This document shows, one piece after another, positions 1-7,589 of a stretch of 11,621 nucleotides of DNA. The notes below the pieces were generated by a model that worked only from the letters and a program-made list of their open reading frames with translations, was not told where the DNA came from and ran no database searches. Within the stretch, counting starts at the first letter, position 1. Every line of letters begins with the position of its first letter. Location of the stretch: assembly GCA_017424125.1 (NCBI GenBank), contig JAFPBM010000053.1, positions 1 through 11,621 on the forward strand, written 5' to 3'. Position numbers and translations under genes: made by a program. Source of the DNA: Clostridia bacterium. GTDB taxonomy: Bacteria; Bacillota; Clostridia; Oscillospirales; Acutalibacteraceae.

Positions 1-243
1 GGTGTTTCCTTGCCGGGAAGCGGTATCCTTGAAGCCGTGACGCCTCCCACTTTGGGAAAGCCGATTGCGGCGAACCAATGGGGGACCTTCCGGCAATTCG
101 AGGGTAGCAACGTCGAGTACGCGATGGTATACGACAGTGATAATCTGTATCTTGCGTTTAAAACGAACGATGCCATGATGCTTTGGCACAACGGCTTGAA
201 GTGGCTTGTCTTCTTTGCGAGGGGCAGAGTTATATTGATATAA
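1..243 (+). CDS. Partial open frame of unclear status, CBM9-like fragment
   Basis: Frame 1 is open from the window edge to a TAA at 241-243; an in-frame ATG does not appear until 124, and the TTG at 10 is the only early start option. Residues encoded by about 85-174 include YDSDNLYLAFKTND, which resembles the beta-strand signature of family 9 carbohydrate-binding or DOMON-like domains in secreted proteins (resemblance by eye only). From about 177 onward this frame is probably meaningless, because another frame there encodes a clear YerC C-terminus. Composition supports a boundary: bases 1-120 are about 59% GC against about 43% just inside hisZG. The fragment may be the end of an unrelated gene joined by rearrangement, or a misassembled contig end. 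It is probably not an intact gene. Confidence 0.3.
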   Translation, partial: GVSLPGSGILEAVTPPTLGKPIAANQWGTFRQFEGSNVEYAMVYDSDNLYLAFKTNDAMMLWHNGLKWLVFFARGRVILI

Positions 244-350
244 ACAAGCAGACGGGTGCGAGCACCGCAACGATTTGCCGCGTCAGCAAGTGCTTAAACT
301 ACGGCGAGGGCGGATACAAGACCGTTATCGAAAGGTTAGGTGACAAGTAA
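177..350 (+). pseudogene. yerC: C-terminal fragment of YerC/YecD-family (TrpR-superfamily) regulator
   Basis: The third frame encodes 57 residues starting DALAQRLEVA, passing through the helix-turn-helix segment with GASTATICRVSKCLNYG, and ending VIERLGDK before TAA at 348-350. The LAQRLEVA and GASTATI-RV--CLNYG-GGY motifs are hallmarks of the YerC/YecD family, small (about 95-100 residue) DNA-binding proteins related to the Trp repressor. About the first 40 residues are missing: the frame hits TAA at 159-161 and has no ATG. The sequence before it is read in another frame and looks unrelated. The stop overlaps the hisZG start as TAATG, and AGGTGA at 338-343 serves as the hisZG ribosome site, so the gene was translationally coupled to the operon. 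Comparative-genomics work has, as I recall, proposed this family as a histidine regulator (HisR). Here it is either truncated in nature or cut by an assembly join. Confidence 0.8.
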
Positions 351-1900
351 TGGGTTTTGATACATCACTTCTAAAACCTGACGAACTTGCGGTTTTTACG
401 CTCCGCAAACTTTACAGCGAATACAACTACCGCCCTTTTAAGATGTCTAAATTTGAGGAATACGACCTTTATTCCAAAAACAAGGATTTTCTTGTATCGG
501 ACGGGGTTATCACCTTTAATGACACGAACGGTAAACTTTTGGCGCTTAAGCCCGACGTTACTTTATCCATCATTAAAAATTCCAAGGACACGGGCGACGT
601 AGAAAAGTTTTATTATAACGAAAACGTTTACCGTATCTCCGACAGTAGTCAAACCTACAAGGAAATTATGCAGACGGGCATTGAGTGTATTGGTGATATA
701 ACCAAGCGCGAAGTTTTTGAGGTTACAAGCCTTGCGGTTTTGAGCCTTAAAAGCATTTCAAATAACTTTATGTTACATATATCCCACGTTGGTCTTATGC
801 GCTCACTTCTTTGTGACTATGCTGTTAAAGATGAGGACAAGAACGCTGTTATTACGGCGGTTGCCGAAAAGAACGCGGGTGCGCTTAAAGAAATTTGTGA
901 TGACACACAGTTTCACGCCCTTTGCAAACTTATAAAGAGTTATAAAAATGCCGATACGGCGCTTTCTGATTTATCGCTCATTGTCAAGAGTGAGGAAAGC
1001 CGACAGGCGCTAAACGTTCTTAAAAACATTTATGACGGACTTAAAGACGCCGGTTACCAAAACAATATTTATATTGATTTCAGCACCGTCAGCACAGGCG
1101 GATATTATAGCGGAATTGTTTTTAAGGGATACATAAACGGAATTTCTTCACGCGTGTTGTCGGGCGGTCAGTATGACGAACTTATGAAGCGTATGGGCAG
1201 ACGAGGAAGAGCGCTTGGATTTGCCGTATACCTTGACACGCTTGAACGTTTTAGTGAAGACGCTATAGCCGAAGATGGTTTTATAAACGTAGCGTTACCC
1301 AAAGGCAGACTTGGCGAAAAGGTTTATTCTATGTTTGAAAAGGCGGGTTATGAATGTCCCGCTATTAAGGAAAACAACCGCAAACTCATATTCGAAAACA
1401 AGGAAAAAGGTGTTCGTTATTTTTGGGTTAAGCCCTCTGACGTTGCCATTTACGTTGAACGTGGTGCCGCCGATATCGGCGTTGCGGGCAAGGATATTTT
1501 GCTTGAATATGAGCCCGACGTTTTCGAACTTTTGGACCTTAATATTGGCAAATGCAGAATGGCGGTTGCTGCTAAGAACGATTTTTGTGACGACCAGAGC
1601 AAGACTTTACGCGTTGCAACCAAGTTTTCTAACATTGCCAAGAAATATTACGCGCAAAAATGCCGTGATATTGATATTATTCACCTTAACGGCTCGATTG
1701 AAATTGCGCCGATTTTGGAACTTTCCGACGTTATTGTTGATATTGTTGAAACGGGCAAGACACTTAAAGAAAACAATCTTTCCCCGTTTGAGACCATTGT
1801 TCCTATAAGCGCAAGACTTATTTCTAACAAGGCGTCTTTTAGTTTTAAGGCAGAAAAAATTGATTTAATTAAAAAAGAACTTTTGAAACAGGTGAACTAA
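350..1900 (+). CDS. hisZG: HisZ-HisG fusion: ATP phosphoribosyltransferase, regulatory plus catalytic
   Basis: A single 516-residue protein carries both subunits of the short-form ATP phosphoribosyltransferase, which condenses ATP and PRPP in the first, feedback-controlled step of histidine synthesis in the cytosol. Residues 1 to about 300 are HisZ, a catalytically inactive histidyl-tRNA synthetase paralogue: LKPDVTLSI, the VYR then MQTGIECIGD segment, and GIVFKGYINGISSRVLSGGQYD are its landmarks. After a linker of about 10 residues, HisG spans 311-516 (206 residues, the usual short-form length): LPKGRL at 316-321, ADIGVAGKDIL, CRMAVA, LNGSIEIAP, and the PRPP-binding DIVETGKT at 464-471. There is no C-terminal ACT-like domain, as expected for the HisZ-dependent form. 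No stop or obvious restart separates the two halves. In most bacteria with this system hisZ and hisG are separate genes. ATG at 350 follows AGGTGA at 338-343. Confidence 0.93.
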   Translation: MGFDTSLLKPDELAVFTLRKLYSEYNYRPFKMSKFEEYDLYSKNKDFLVSDGVITFNDTNGKLLALKPDVTLSIIKNSKDTGDVEKFYYNENVYRISDSSQTYKEIMQTGIECIGDITKREVFEVTSLAVLSLKSISNNFMLHISHVGLMRSLLCDYAVKDEDKNAVITAVAEKNAGALKEICDDTQFHALCKLIKSYKNADTALSDLSLIVKSEESRQALNVLKNIYDGLKDAGYQNNIYIDFSTVSTGGYYSGIVFKGYINGISSRVLSGGQYDELMKRMGRRGRALGFAVYLDTLERFSEDAIAEDGFINVALPKGRLGEKVYSMFEKAGYECPAIKENNRKLIFENKEKGVRYFWVKPSDVAIYVERGAADIGVAGKDILLEYEPDVFELLDLNIGKCRMAVAAKNDFCDDQSKTLRVATKFSNIAKKYYAQKCRDIDIIHLNGSIEIAPILELSDVIVDIVETGKTLKENNLSPFETIVPISARLISNKASFSFKAEKIDLIKKELLKQVN

Positions 1901-1903
1901 CGA

Positions 1904-3184
1904 ATGATTAAAATTATGAAATACGGCGAGATTTCCGCCGATGAAATTTTTGCAAGAAGTGAGAGCACTGCCGATGTTTCGGGCATTGTAACCGACATTA
2001 TTGAGAACGTTAAGAAAAACGGTGACAGGGCTCTTTTTGAATACTGTAAAAAATTTGATAATGCGCTTTTATCAACATTGGAAGTCAGCGAAGAGGAAAT
2101 TAACGACGCTTTTTTGGCGGTTGAGCCGAAATTTATTAAGATATTAAAAGAGGCAGCCGAAAACATTAAGGCATTCCACCAAAAACAAGTTCGAAACAGT
2201 TTTATAATAAGCGAAAAAGACGGCGTTATCACAGGACAAAAGGTAACACCGATTGAAAAGGTTGGTCTTTACGTTCCGGGTGGTACGGCGGCTTACCCCT
2301 CTACCGTTTTGATGGACTCTATCCCCGCAAAAATTGCGGGATGCAAAGAGATTTGCATTGTTACTCCCCCATCGTTTGACGGCAAGGTAAACCCTGTTAT
2401 TCTCGCGGCGGCAAAGATTGCAGGTGTTGACCGCATTTTCAAGGTTGGCGGCGCACAGGCAGTTGCGGCACTCGCTTACGGTACCGAAACCATCCCTAAG
2501 GTTGATAAAATTGTAGGACCCGGTAACGCTTTTGTTGCCGAGGCGAAAAGACAGGTTTTCGGACTTGTTTCTATTGATATGATTGCGGGACCGAGCGAGA
2601 TTTTGGTTATTGCCGACGGCAAGAGCAACCCCCGTTTTGTTGCGGCAGACCTTTTATCCCAAGCAGAACACGACAAAAACGCAAGTGCGGTGCTTGTTAC
2701 CGACAATATGGTACTCGCTATGCAGGTGCGTGATGAAATTGAAAAACAACTTAAGGTTTTACCACGTGAAGAGATTGCGCGCGTTTCCATTGACAACAAC
2801 GGAAAAATTATTGTTGCCAAAGATATTAGCGACGTTATTGCGGTTGCAAACGAGATTGCGCCCGAACATCTTGAACTTTGTGTTGATAATCCCTTTGATT
2901 ATCTTGACAAAATTGAAAACGCGGGTAGTATATTTATGGGACGCTACTGTCCGGAGGCTTTGGGTGATTATTTTGCGGGTCCAAACCACACGCTTCCCAC
3001 GTCGGGAACGGCAAGATTTTCGAGCCCATTATCAGTTGACGATTTTGTAAAAAAATCGCAATACACATACTATACCAAAGAGGCGCTTAAAGAGGTTTAT
3101 GACAGTGTTGCATACTTTGCAGAGCAAGAGGGACTTTCCGCACATGCTAAGAGTGCTACTGTCAGATTTGAGGATGAAAAATAA
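1904..3184 (+). CDS. hisD: Histidinol dehydrogenase
   Basis: This is the last enzyme of the pathway: a zinc- and NAD-dependent oxidoreductase that converts L-histidinol to L-histidine via histidinal in two successive oxidations. At 426 residues it is full length for the family. Visible landmarks are VGLYVPGGTAAYPS, the GPGNAFVAEAK and IDMIAGPSEI nucleotide/core segments, the zinc ligands Q253 and H256 in LSQAEHD, D355 in GDYFAGPNHTLP, and H414 near the C-terminus. The catalytic pair is E321-H322 in APEHLEL. All expected active-site residues are present. The first ATG (1904) lies 3 bases after the hisZG stop, with AGGTG at the end of hisZG as its ribosome site; a second ATG at 1916 is possible but less well placed. 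The stop overlaps the hisC start. Confidence 0.97.
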   Translation: MIKIMKYGEISADEIFARSESTADVSGIVTDIIENVKKNGDRALFEYCKKFDNALLSTLEVSEEEINDAFLAVEPKFIKILKEAAENIKAFHQKQVRNSFIISEKDGVITGQKVTPIEKVGLYVPGGTAAYPSTVLMDSIPAKIAGCKEICIVTPPSFDGKVNPVILAAAKIAGVDRIFKVGGAQAVAALAYGTETIPKVDKIVGPGNAFVAEAKRQVFGLVSIDMIAGPSEILVIADGKSNPRFVAADLLSQAEHDKNASAVLVTDNMVLAMQVRDEIEKQLKVLPREEIARVSIDNNGKIIVAKDISDVIAVANEIAPEHLELCVDNPFDYLDKIENAGSIFMGRYCPEALGDYFAGPNHTLPTSGTARFSSPLSVDDFVKKSQYTYYTKEALKEVYDSVAYFAEQEGLSAHAKSATVRFEDEK

Positions 3185-4242
3185 TGAGCAGATTTCTAAA
3201 CGACAGACTTGCATCGCTTGAAGCTTACACCCCGGGCGAACAACCGCAAGACAAGGCATACATAAAACTTAACACAAATGAATCACCCTTTCCCCCGTCT
3301 AAAAGCGTATTATCTGCTGTAAATAGGGCGGCGGCAAAGCGTCTTAGGCTTTACTGTGACCCCGAATGTAAAGTTTTGACAAACTCTCTTGCAAAACTTT
3401 ACGGCGTTGAGAGTAAAAATATTTTCCTTTCAAACGGTTCTGACGATATTCTAAACTTCGCATTTATGGCGTACGGCGATATGGGGGCTATATTCCCCGA
3501 TATTACCTACGGATTTTACAAGGTTTTCGCAGAACTGCACGGGGTTAATACAGAAATAATACCGCTTTGTGATGATTTTTCTATTGATTCGGATGCTTTT
3601 ATGGGCAAAAACAAACTCATTGTAATTGCCAACCCAAACGCGCCGACGGGAATGGCTTTGGCGCTTGACACAATTGAGGAGATTGTAAAGTCTAACCCTG
3701 ACGGCGTGGTGCTTATTGATGAGGCATACGTTGATTTTGGCGGTGAAAGTTGCGTAAATCTTACGAAAAAATACGATAACTTGCTATGCGTTGGTACTTT
3801 TTCAAAATCACGCAGTATGGCGGGTGCGCGTCTTGGATTTGCGGTTGCAAGTGACGCCTTGATTTCCGACCTTGAAAAAATCAAATATTCCACTAACCCT
3901 TATAACATAAACACCTTAACCCAATTAGCAGGTGCGGCAGCGGTGCGCGATAATGATTATTATATGAACAACTGTCAAAAAATAATTAAAAATCGCGAAT
4001 ACACCGTAAATGAACTTGAAAAACTTGGGTTCACTGTTCTTCCCTCTTCTGCCAATTTTGTGTTTGCTAAAAGCGACAAAATAAGCGGAAAAGAACTTTA
4101 TTTGAAACTTAAAGAAAAAGGTGTTTTAATCCGTCATTTTGAAAAAGACAGGATTAAAGATTTTAACCGCATTACCATTGGCAGCGCAAAGGAAATGCGA
4201 ATATTCATTCAAAAAACCAAAGAAATTTTAGGAGAATTTTAG
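3184..4242 (+). CDS. hisC: Histidinol-phosphate aminotransferase
   Basis: This PLP-dependent class I/II (fold type I) aminotransferase converts imidazole-acetol phosphate plus glutamate to histidinol phosphate and 2-oxoglutarate. The 352 residues match the usual HisC length. It has the N-terminal substrate segment KLNTNESPFPPS, the cofactor-phosphate region LSNGSDDIL, NPNAPTG, the DEAYVDF aspartate/tyrosine pair that contacts the pyridine ring, and the Schiff-base lysine K208 in TFSKSRSMAGARLGF. The C-terminal domain contains ANFVFAK and LIRHF, typical of HisC rather than of aromatic or aspartate transaminases. The start codon overlaps the hisD stop (TAATG), with GAGGA at 3170-3174 upstream, so the two are probably translationally coupled. 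Confidence 0.96.
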   Translation: MSRFLNDRLASLEAYTPGEQPQDKAYIKLNTNESPFPPSKSVLSAVNRAAAKRLRLYCDPECKVLTNSLAKLYGVESKNIFLSNGSDDILNFAFMAYGDMGAIFPDITYGFYKVFAELHGVNTEIIPLCDDFSIDSDAFMGKNKLIVIANPNAPTGMALALDTIEEIVKSNPDGVVLIDEAYVDFGGESCVNLTKKYDNLLCVGTFSKSRSMAGARLGFAVASDALISDLEKIKYSTNPYNINTLTQLAGAAAVRDNDYYMNNCQKIIKNREYTVNELEKLGFTVLPSSANFVFAKSDKISGKELYLKLKEKGVLIRHFEKDRIKDFNRITIGSAKEMRIFIQKTKEILGEF

Positions 4243-4246
4243 ATTT

Positions 4247-4834
4247 ATGAGAACTGCAGAGATTGCTCGTAAAACCGCCGAGACCGACATTAAATTAAAA
4301 CTTAACATTGATGGTAAAGGCATATCGGAGATTAACACAGGTTGCGGATTTTTAGACCATATGTTAACACTACTTGCAAAACACGCGCGTTTTGACCTTT
4401 CTGTTTTTTGTGACGGTGACACACACGTTGACTATCACCATACGGTTGAGGACGTTGGTATTGTTTTGGGTGATGCACTTAAAACGGCGCTTTCTGATAT
4501 GCGCGGTATCAAGCGTTACGGCAGTTTTATTCTGCCGATGGATGAAACGCTTATATTATCCGCGGTAGACATTTCGGGCAGAAGTCACCTTAATTACGAT
4601 TTGCAAATACCCGCTTTCCGCGTGGGTGATTTTGACACCGAACTGTGCGAAGAGTTTTTTATAAGCCTTGTGCGCCACGCCAACATAACGCTTCACATAA
4701 AGCAACTTGAAGGCAAAAATTCGCACCATATTATTGAGGGTGCTTTTAAGTCGGTTGCACACACGCTTCGCGAGGCTTGTATGATTGACAAAGATTTTGC
4801 GGATGAAATTCCGTCCACCAAGGGAGTACTTTAA
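4247..4834 (+). CDS. hisB: Imidazoleglycerol-phosphate dehydratase
   Basis: This enzyme dehydrates imidazole-glycerol phosphate to imidazole-acetol phosphate using two manganese ions per site, normally as a 24-subunit particle. The 195 residues correspond to the single-function dehydratase; the N-terminal histidinol-phosphatase domain found in enteric HisB is absent, which agrees with the separate hisK at the operon end. Metal-binding motifs are intact: H60-V-D-Y-H64-H65-T-V-E68-D in the first repeat, and N158-S-H160-H161-I-I-E164 in the second. HMLTLLAKHARFDL and RYGSF-LPMDE-L are also typical. ATG 4247 lies 4 bases after the hisC stop, with AGGAG at 4230-4234 inside the hisC end. The stop overlaps the hisH start. 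Confidence 0.97.
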   Translation: MRTAEIARKTAETDIKLKLNIDGKGISEINTGCGFLDHMLTLLAKHARFDLSVFCDGDTHVDYHHTVEDVGIVLGDALKTALSDMRGIKRYGSFILPMDETLILSAVDISGRSHLNYDLQIPAFRVGDFDTELCEEFFISLVRHANITLHIKQLEGKNSHHIIEGAFKSVAHTLREACMIDKDFADEIPSTKGVL

Positions 4835-5451
4835 TGATTGCAATAATTGACTACGGAGTGGGAAATTTGTTTTCGCTTTCCTGCTCGTTTTCCGCTATTG
4901 GCGCCGAAACCGTTATAACGGGTGATGAAGCGGTTATAAAAGCCGCCGACCGACTTGTATTACCGGGTGTTGGGGCGTTTGGTGATGCGGCACGGAAACT
5001 TCGCGAATGCGGACTTTACGACGTTATAAAGCGTGAAGCAGAAAACGGCAAACCTCTGCTTGGAATTTGTCTTGGTATGCAACTTTTATTCGAACGCAGT
5101 TTTGAATATGGCATTCACGAAGGACTTTCACTCTTAAAAGGCGATATTGTTCCAATGGAAGAACGAATTGATAAAAGCCTTAAAATTCCGCACATTGGTT
5201 GGAATAAACTTAAATTCACAAAAGATTCGCCCCTTTTCAAATATATAAACGACGGCGATTTCGTGTATTTTGTTCATTCCTATTTTGCCGAAAACTGCAA
5301 CGATTCTTTAGCGGCCACCACCGATTACGGCAAAGATTTGACGGCGGTTGTAAGCAAAGGTAACATTTTCGGATGTCAGTTCCACCCCGAAAAAAGCGGT
5401 GAAACAGGACTTAAGATTTTGCGCGCATTTTGCGAAATGGAGAGAGTTTAG
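4834..5451 (+). CDS. hisH: Imidazole glycerol phosphate synthase, glutaminase subunit
   Basis: HisH is the class I glutamine amidotransferase partner of HisF. It hydrolyses glutamine and channels ammonia through the HisF barrel for imidazole ring closure. The 205-residue protein has the full triad: nucleophile C79 in GICLGMQLLFE, H184 and E186 in CQFHPEKSG. Other landmarks are the N-terminal IDYGVGNLFS, the oxyanion-region LPGVGAFGDA, HIGWNKL, and YFVHSYF. The start overlaps the hisB stop (TAATG) with AGGGAG at 4821-4826 upstream; hisA follows with no gap. Its partner hisF is one gene further on rather than adjacent, the common H-A-F order. Confidence 0.96.
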   Translation: MIAIIDYGVGNLFSLSCSFSAIGAETVITGDEAVIKAADRLVLPGVGAFGDAARKLRECGLYDVIKREAENGKPLLGICLGMQLLFERSFEYGIHEGLSLLKGDIVPMEERIDKSLKIPHIGWNKLKFTKDSPLFKYINDGDFVYFVHSYFAENCNDSLAATTDYGKDLTAVVSKGNIFGCQFHPEKSGETGLKILRAFCEMERV

Positions 5452-6165
5452 ATGTATATTTTTCCTGCCATTGATTTATATGACGGCAAGGCTGTAAGAC
5501 TTTTTAAGGGCGACTACCAAAAAATGACGGTGTATAGCGAAAATCCCCCATCAGTTGCCAAGGATTTTGAAAAGTTAGGTGCCAAACACATTCACCTTGT
5601 TGATTTAGAGGGTGCTAAAGACGGCACAACGCCCAATTTGAATATTGTAAAAGAGATTGCAACAAACACCTCCCTTTTCACCGAAATTGGCGGTGGCATA
5701 CGCTCGCTTGATACCATAAAGGCATATTTAAATGCGGGTGTTGACAGGGTTATTTTGGGCACGGCGGCGGTGCAAGACCCCGATTTTCTTAAAGAAGCCA
5801 TAGAAAAATACGGCGAAAAGGTTGCCGTTGGCGTTGACATCAAGGACGGTTTTGTTGCCATAAAAGGTTGGACCGAAAAATCGCAGTTTGACTGTTTCGA
5901 ATTTTGTGAAATGATGACAAAAATGGGTGTTAAAACAATAATTTGTACCGATATTTCCAAAGACGGTGCGATGCAGGGCACCAACCGTGAACTCTATAGC
6001 GAATTATCGCGCCGCTTTCCTATTGACATTGTGGCGTCGGGCGGTGTATCCTCTATTGAGGACGTAAAGGCACTTAAAAAGTTAAATCTTTACGGCACTA
6101 TTATAGGCAAGGCATATTACATTGGTGCTATTGATTTATCACAAGCATTAGAGGTAGCAAAATGA
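5452..6165 (+). CDS. hisA: ProFAR isomerase
   Basis: HisA is a TIM-barrel enzyme that opens the ribose of ProFAR by an Amadori rearrangement to give PRFAR, the substrate of HisF/HisH. The 237 residues are the normal length. The catalytic aspartates are D8 in AIDLYDGKAVRL and D129 in GVDIKDG. The two phosphate-binding halves are seen as EIGGGIRS/GTAAVQDP and ASGGVSS/IIGKAYY. ICTDISKDGAMQGTN is the loop typical of HisA rather than of the bifunctional PriA of actinobacteria. It begins directly after the hisH stop, with GGAGAGAG at 5439-5446 as ribosome site, and overlaps hisF by ATGA. Confidence 0.96.
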   Translation: MYIFPAIDLYDGKAVRLFKGDYQKMTVYSENPPSVAKDFEKLGAKHIHLVDLEGAKDGTTPNLNIVKEIATNTSLFTEIGGGIRSLDTIKAYLNAGVDRVILGTAAVQDPDFLKEAIEKYGEKVAVGVDIKDGFVAIKGWTEKSQFDCFEFCEMMTKMGVKTIICTDISKDGAMQGTNRELYSELSRRFPIDIVASGGVSSIEDVKALKKLNLYGTIIGKAYYIGAIDLSQALEVAK

Positions 6166-6920
6166 TTACGAAAAGAATTATTCCCTGTTTAGACGTAAAA
6201 GACGGCAGGGTTGTTAAAGGGGTTAATTTTAAGGGGCTTTCGGACGTATCGTCCCCTGTCGAACTTGGTAAATACTACAGCGACTGTGGTGCTGATGAAC
6301 TTGTGTTTTACGACATAACGGCATCGAGCGACGGCAGACGTCTTTTCACCGACATACTGCGAGAAGTCAGCCAAAACATTTTCATACCCTTGACGGTTGG
6401 CGGTGGAATTAACACGGTAGACGATTTTGACCGCGTTCTTAAATGCGGTGCCGACAAGGTCAGTGTTAATTCGGGCGCTATTAAAAACCCCGACCTGATT
6501 TATGAGGCGGCACAAAAATACGGCAATCAATGCGTTGTTATATCGGTTGACGTTAAGCGTGTTGACGGCGTTTTCCGCGTTTTTGCCAAGGGCGGACGAG
6601 AAAACACGGGGCTTGAGGCTATTAGTTGGATTAAGCGCTGCGTTGAAAACGGCGCGGGTGAAGTTGTTGTAAATTCTATTGACACCGACGGCGTAAAACA
6701 AGGCTTTGATATTCCGCTACTGCGCGAGGTATGCGGCGCTGTAAACGTGCCTGTTATTGCATCGGGCGGTGCGGGATGCGTTGATGATTTTATAAAACTT
6801 TTCCGCGAAATACCCGATATTGACGCGGGGTTGGCGGCTTCTATTTTCCATTTTGGCGAAGTGGAAATCAAGGACCTTAAAAAGACACTTTTTGACAACA
6901 ATATTACTGTTAGAATCTGA
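6162..6920 (+). CDS. hisF: Imidazole glycerol phosphate synthase, cyclase subunit
   Basis: HisF uses ammonia from HisH to cleave PRFAR, giving imidazole-glycerol phosphate and AICAR (which returns to purine synthesis). It is a 252-residue TIM barrel homologous to HisA. The catalytic D11 (PCLDVKDGRVVKG) and D130 (SVDVK) are both present. Phosphate-binding elements are TVGGGI, SVNSGAI, and ASGGAG. The segment NSIDTDGVKQGFD replaces the more familiar T-S-MDRDGTK-GYD but keeps the key pattern. The start overlaps the hisA stop by 4 bases (ATGA), and GAGGT at 6151-6155 is the ribosome site, so hisA and hisF are likely coupled. Confidence 0.97.
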   Translation: MITKRIIPCLDVKDGRVVKGVNFKGLSDVSSPVELGKYYSDCGADELVFYDITASSDGRRLFTDILREVSQNIFIPLTVGGGINTVDDFDRVLKCGADKVSVNSGAIKNPDLIYEAAQKYGNQCVVISVDVKRVDGVFRVFAKGGRENTGLEAISWIKRCVENGAGEVVVNSIDTDGVKQGFDIPLLREVCGAVNVPVIASGGAGCVDDFIKLFREIPDIDAGLAASIFHFGEVEIKDLKKTLFDNNITVRI

Positions 6921-6932
6921 GGGAGAACTGTT

Positions 6933-7589
6933 ATGATAAACATAGATGAACTTAAATTTGATAAAAACGGGCTTATTCCCGCGGTTGTTATTGACACGCT
7001 TTCCAAAAAGGTGTTGACTGTTGCTTATATGAACCGCGAAAGCCTTGAAATCACTCTAAAAAAGGGGCTTACCTGTTTTTACAGCCGTTCTCGTCAAGAA
7101 TTATGGCTTAAAGGAGAAACAAGCGGCAACTATCAACACGTTGTTTCCATCACAGCAGATTGCGATATGGACGCGCTCTTGGTTGAAGTACAAAAAGACG
7201 GCCCTGCTTGTCATCTTGGCACCGATTCCTGTTTTAATAACACGCTGTATGAAAGCGATACTATCCCCTCTTTTTCTATGGACGGACTTTATGATTTGCT
7301 AAAGGGCAGAAAAAAAGACCTGCCTGAAGGTTCGTACACCACGTATCTTTTCCAAAAAGGAATTGACAAAATGTTAAAGAAGATTGGTGAGGAATCGACC
7401 GAAGTTATTATTGCCGCAAAGGCAGACGACAAGGCAGAAACCGTTTACGAGGTTGCAGACCTTGCGTATCACCTTATGGTTATGATGGTTGAAATGGGAA
7501 TTTCGGTTGACGATGTGCGCAAAGAATTGGCATCACGCCACGTTATTGACCACAAGGTCAAACAGGAGAAGATGACAGGAAATGATTAA
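6933..7589 (+). CDS. hisIE: Bifunctional PR-AMP cyclohydrolase / PR-ATP pyrophosphatase
   Basis: This is a two-domain enzyme for steps two and three. The C-terminal HisE domain removes pyrophosphate from PR-ATP, and the N-terminal HisI domain opens the adenine ring of PR-AMP to ProFAR. HisI occupies about residues 1-112: VAYMNRESL, CFYSRSRQELW-KGETSG, D76-C77-D78-M-D80 (magnesium and zinc ligands), and C93-H94 and C100 in GPACHLGTDSCF. HisE spans about 115-210 with GSYTTYLFQKGIDKMLKKIGEE and an all-alpha MazG-like acidic helix pair (KADDKAETVYEVADL-YH). The fused order I-E is the common one. It has the longest gap in the operon before it (12 bases), with its own AGGGAG at 6920-6925. It overlaps hisK by 8 bases. 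Confidence 0.96.
   Translation: MINIDELKFDKNGLIPAVVIDTLSKKVLTVAYMNRESLEITLKKGLTCFYSRSRQELWLKGETSGNYQHVVSITADCDMDALLVEVQKDGPACHLGTDSCFNNTLYESDTIPSFSMDGLYDLLKGRKKDLPEGSYTTYLFQKGIDKMLKKIGEESTEVIIAAKADDKAETVYEVADLAYHLMVMMVEMGISVDDVRKELASRHVIDHKVKQEKMTGND

Noticed and set aside
1..350. T-box leader or operon promoter for the his genes
   Set aside because: I found no specifier hairpin, T-box UGGN motif or convincing -35/-10 pair before hisZG; the true upstream region is probably missing beyond the broken junction.
1311..1808. 165-codon alternative frame inside the HisG part of hisZG
   Set aside because: It overlaps conserved HisG motifs in another frame and shows no family resemblance.
6189..6701. 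170-codon open frame on the minus strand inside hisF
   Set aside because: Fully antisense to a well-conserved enzyme, with no ribosome site or recognisable motif; a shadow of hisF codon use.
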